Shown here piece after piece: positions 63,301-64,000 of a DNA stretch of 64,000 nucleotides. Source of the DNA: Burkholderiaceae bacterium (GTDB lineage: Bacteria; Pseudomonadota; Gammaproteobacteria; Burkholderiales; Burkholderiaceae_E); assembly GCA_024235875.1 (NCBI GenBank), contig JACKLP010000003.1:186001-250000 (forward strand), read 5' to 3'. A program made the translations under genes and the position numbers. Within the stretch, counting starts at the first letter, position 1. Each line of letters starts with the position of its first letter. Under the pieces are notes generated by a model that saw nothing but the letters and a program-made list of their open reading frames with translations, was not told where the DNA came from and did no database searches.

Positions 63301-64000
63301 TCAGACCGGCGTCGTGCTGAAAGCCTGGTCGAGGATGCCGACGGCCTCGTCGACATGCTCGCGGGTGAACACCAGCGGCGGCGACAGGATGATCCGGCTG
63401 TTGGACCAGCGCACCAGCGCGCCCAGGTCGTTGGCGGTCCGGCTCAGGCGTGGCCCGAAGCTGTCGGCGGGCCCGAACGGCGTCTTGCTCTGGCGGTCCT
63501 TCACGCATTCGATCGTCAGCATCAGTCCGCGTCCGCGCGTGTCGCCGATGACCTCGTGGCGCTCGCGCAGCGCGTTGATTCTTTCGAGGAAGTATGCGCC
63601 CACTGTCGCGGAATTGCCTGGCAAGTCTTCCTCGATAACGATCTTCTGGCAGGCGAGCGCGGCGGCGCAGGCCAGTGGATGGCCAGAGTAGGTGTAGCCG
63701 TGCATGATGGCCGCCTGCGCGGATTCCTTCTGCCAGGCCGATGCCACGCGGGTGTTGACGACGGTCGCGCCCAGCGGCACGTAGCCGGAGTTGATGCCCT
63801 TGGCCAGCGCCATGATGTCGGGCTTCACCCCCCAGCCGCGCGAGCCGAACAGGCTGCCGGTCCGCCCGAACCCGGTCACGACCTCATCTGCGATCAGCAG
63901 CACGCCGTGCCGGTCGCAGACCTCGCGAACCAAGGGCCAGTACTCGGCCGGGGGCACGATCATGCCGCCGGCGCCCTGGACGGGTTCGGCAATGAATGCG
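63301..64000 (-). CDS. Class III aminotransferase, C-terminal part
   Basis: This PLP enzyme runs off the right edge; the visible 232 residues start AFIAEPVQGAGGMIVPPAEY and contain LLIADEVVTGFGRTGSLFG, the PLP-lysine region DIMALAKGINSGYVPLGATV, and HGYTYSGHPLACAAALA. The family uses omega-amino acids, diamines or similar amines. The neighbouring deacetylase/amidohydrolase would fit polyamine or amino-acid catabolism; the substrate is unknown. Confidence 0.93.
   Translation of the reverse strand, partial: AFIAEPVQGAGGMIVPPAEYWPLVREVCDRHGVLLIADEVVTGFGRTGSLFGSRGWGVKPDIMALAKGINSGYVPLGATVVNTRVASAWQKESAQAAIMHGYTYSGHPLACAAALACQKIVIEEDLPGNSATVGAYFLERINALRERHEVIGDTRGRGLMLTIECVKDRQSKTPFGPADSFGPRLSRTANDLGALVRWSNSRIILSPPLVFTREHVDEAVGILDQAFSTTPV

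Overview
This is a GC-rich chromosomal window from a betaproteobacterium, most likely order Burkholderiales. The basis is the leftward dnaA-dnaN-gyrB cluster divergent from rpmH-rnpA-yidD-yidC-mnmE, together with the protein sequences and the many TRAP, ABC and acyl-CoA genes. Species cannot be named from sequence alone. The window falls into three parts.

(1) 1-10564 is the conserved replication-initiation neighbourhood: a DHCW-type cupin running off the left edge, a gyrB terminator, gyrB, dnaN, dnaA, then a divergent promoter region with a palindrome over the rpmH -35 box, and rpmH, rnpA, yidD, yidC and mnmE. (2) 10547-31737 is a ~21.2 kb integrative element inserted in the last 18 bp of mnmE. 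It is bounded by TTCTGTATCGGAAAGTAG (left) and TTCTGTATCGGGAAGTAG (right). Its left half carries a P4-type tyrosine integrase, an orphan HicB-like gene, an AlpA-led operon of overlapping genes containing one phage tape-measure protein and no other recognisable virion gene, a hairpin-rich leader, small genes, and a PriCT-2/Toprim/DUF927 primase-helicase. Two clusters of six CGGGAACA iterons lie near opposite ends and look like the replication sites of a P4-like satellite. The right half is cargo: a leftward membrane module (DUF2167 protein, membrane protein, 55-aa membrane peptide, site-2 protease), a DEDDh exonuclease, an unknown protein with an XRE-ImmA/IrrE metallopeptidase, and a divergent unknown/NYN-nuclease pair. 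Three decayed pieces of the primase-helicase 3' end separate the last cargo modules, suggesting repeated acquisition of related elements at this site.

(3) 31715-64000 is ordinary chromosome: a DUF1810 gene whose last codons and stop come from the element, a phosphotransferase/ATPase fusion, a TauABC-like importer, a TrmO-like gene, a GMC oxidoreductase with small partner, a serine hydrolase, a secreted HExxH protein, a TRAP transporter, an acid phosphatase, a four-gene 2-oxoacid:ferredoxin oxidoreductase operon, a PfkB kinase, an HtrA-like protease, an ABC permease/ATPase pair, an Old Yellow Enzyme, acyl-CoA and ester catabolism genes, E1 alpha/beta of a 2-oxoacid or acetoin dehydrogenase, an AcuC-like deacetylase and a class III aminotransferase running off the right edge.

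The most interesting part is the mnmE element: a satellite-like replicon with iterons at both ends, a solitary tape-measure gene, and cargo cassettes punctuated by primase fragments. No tRNA, rRNA or CRISPR array was seen.
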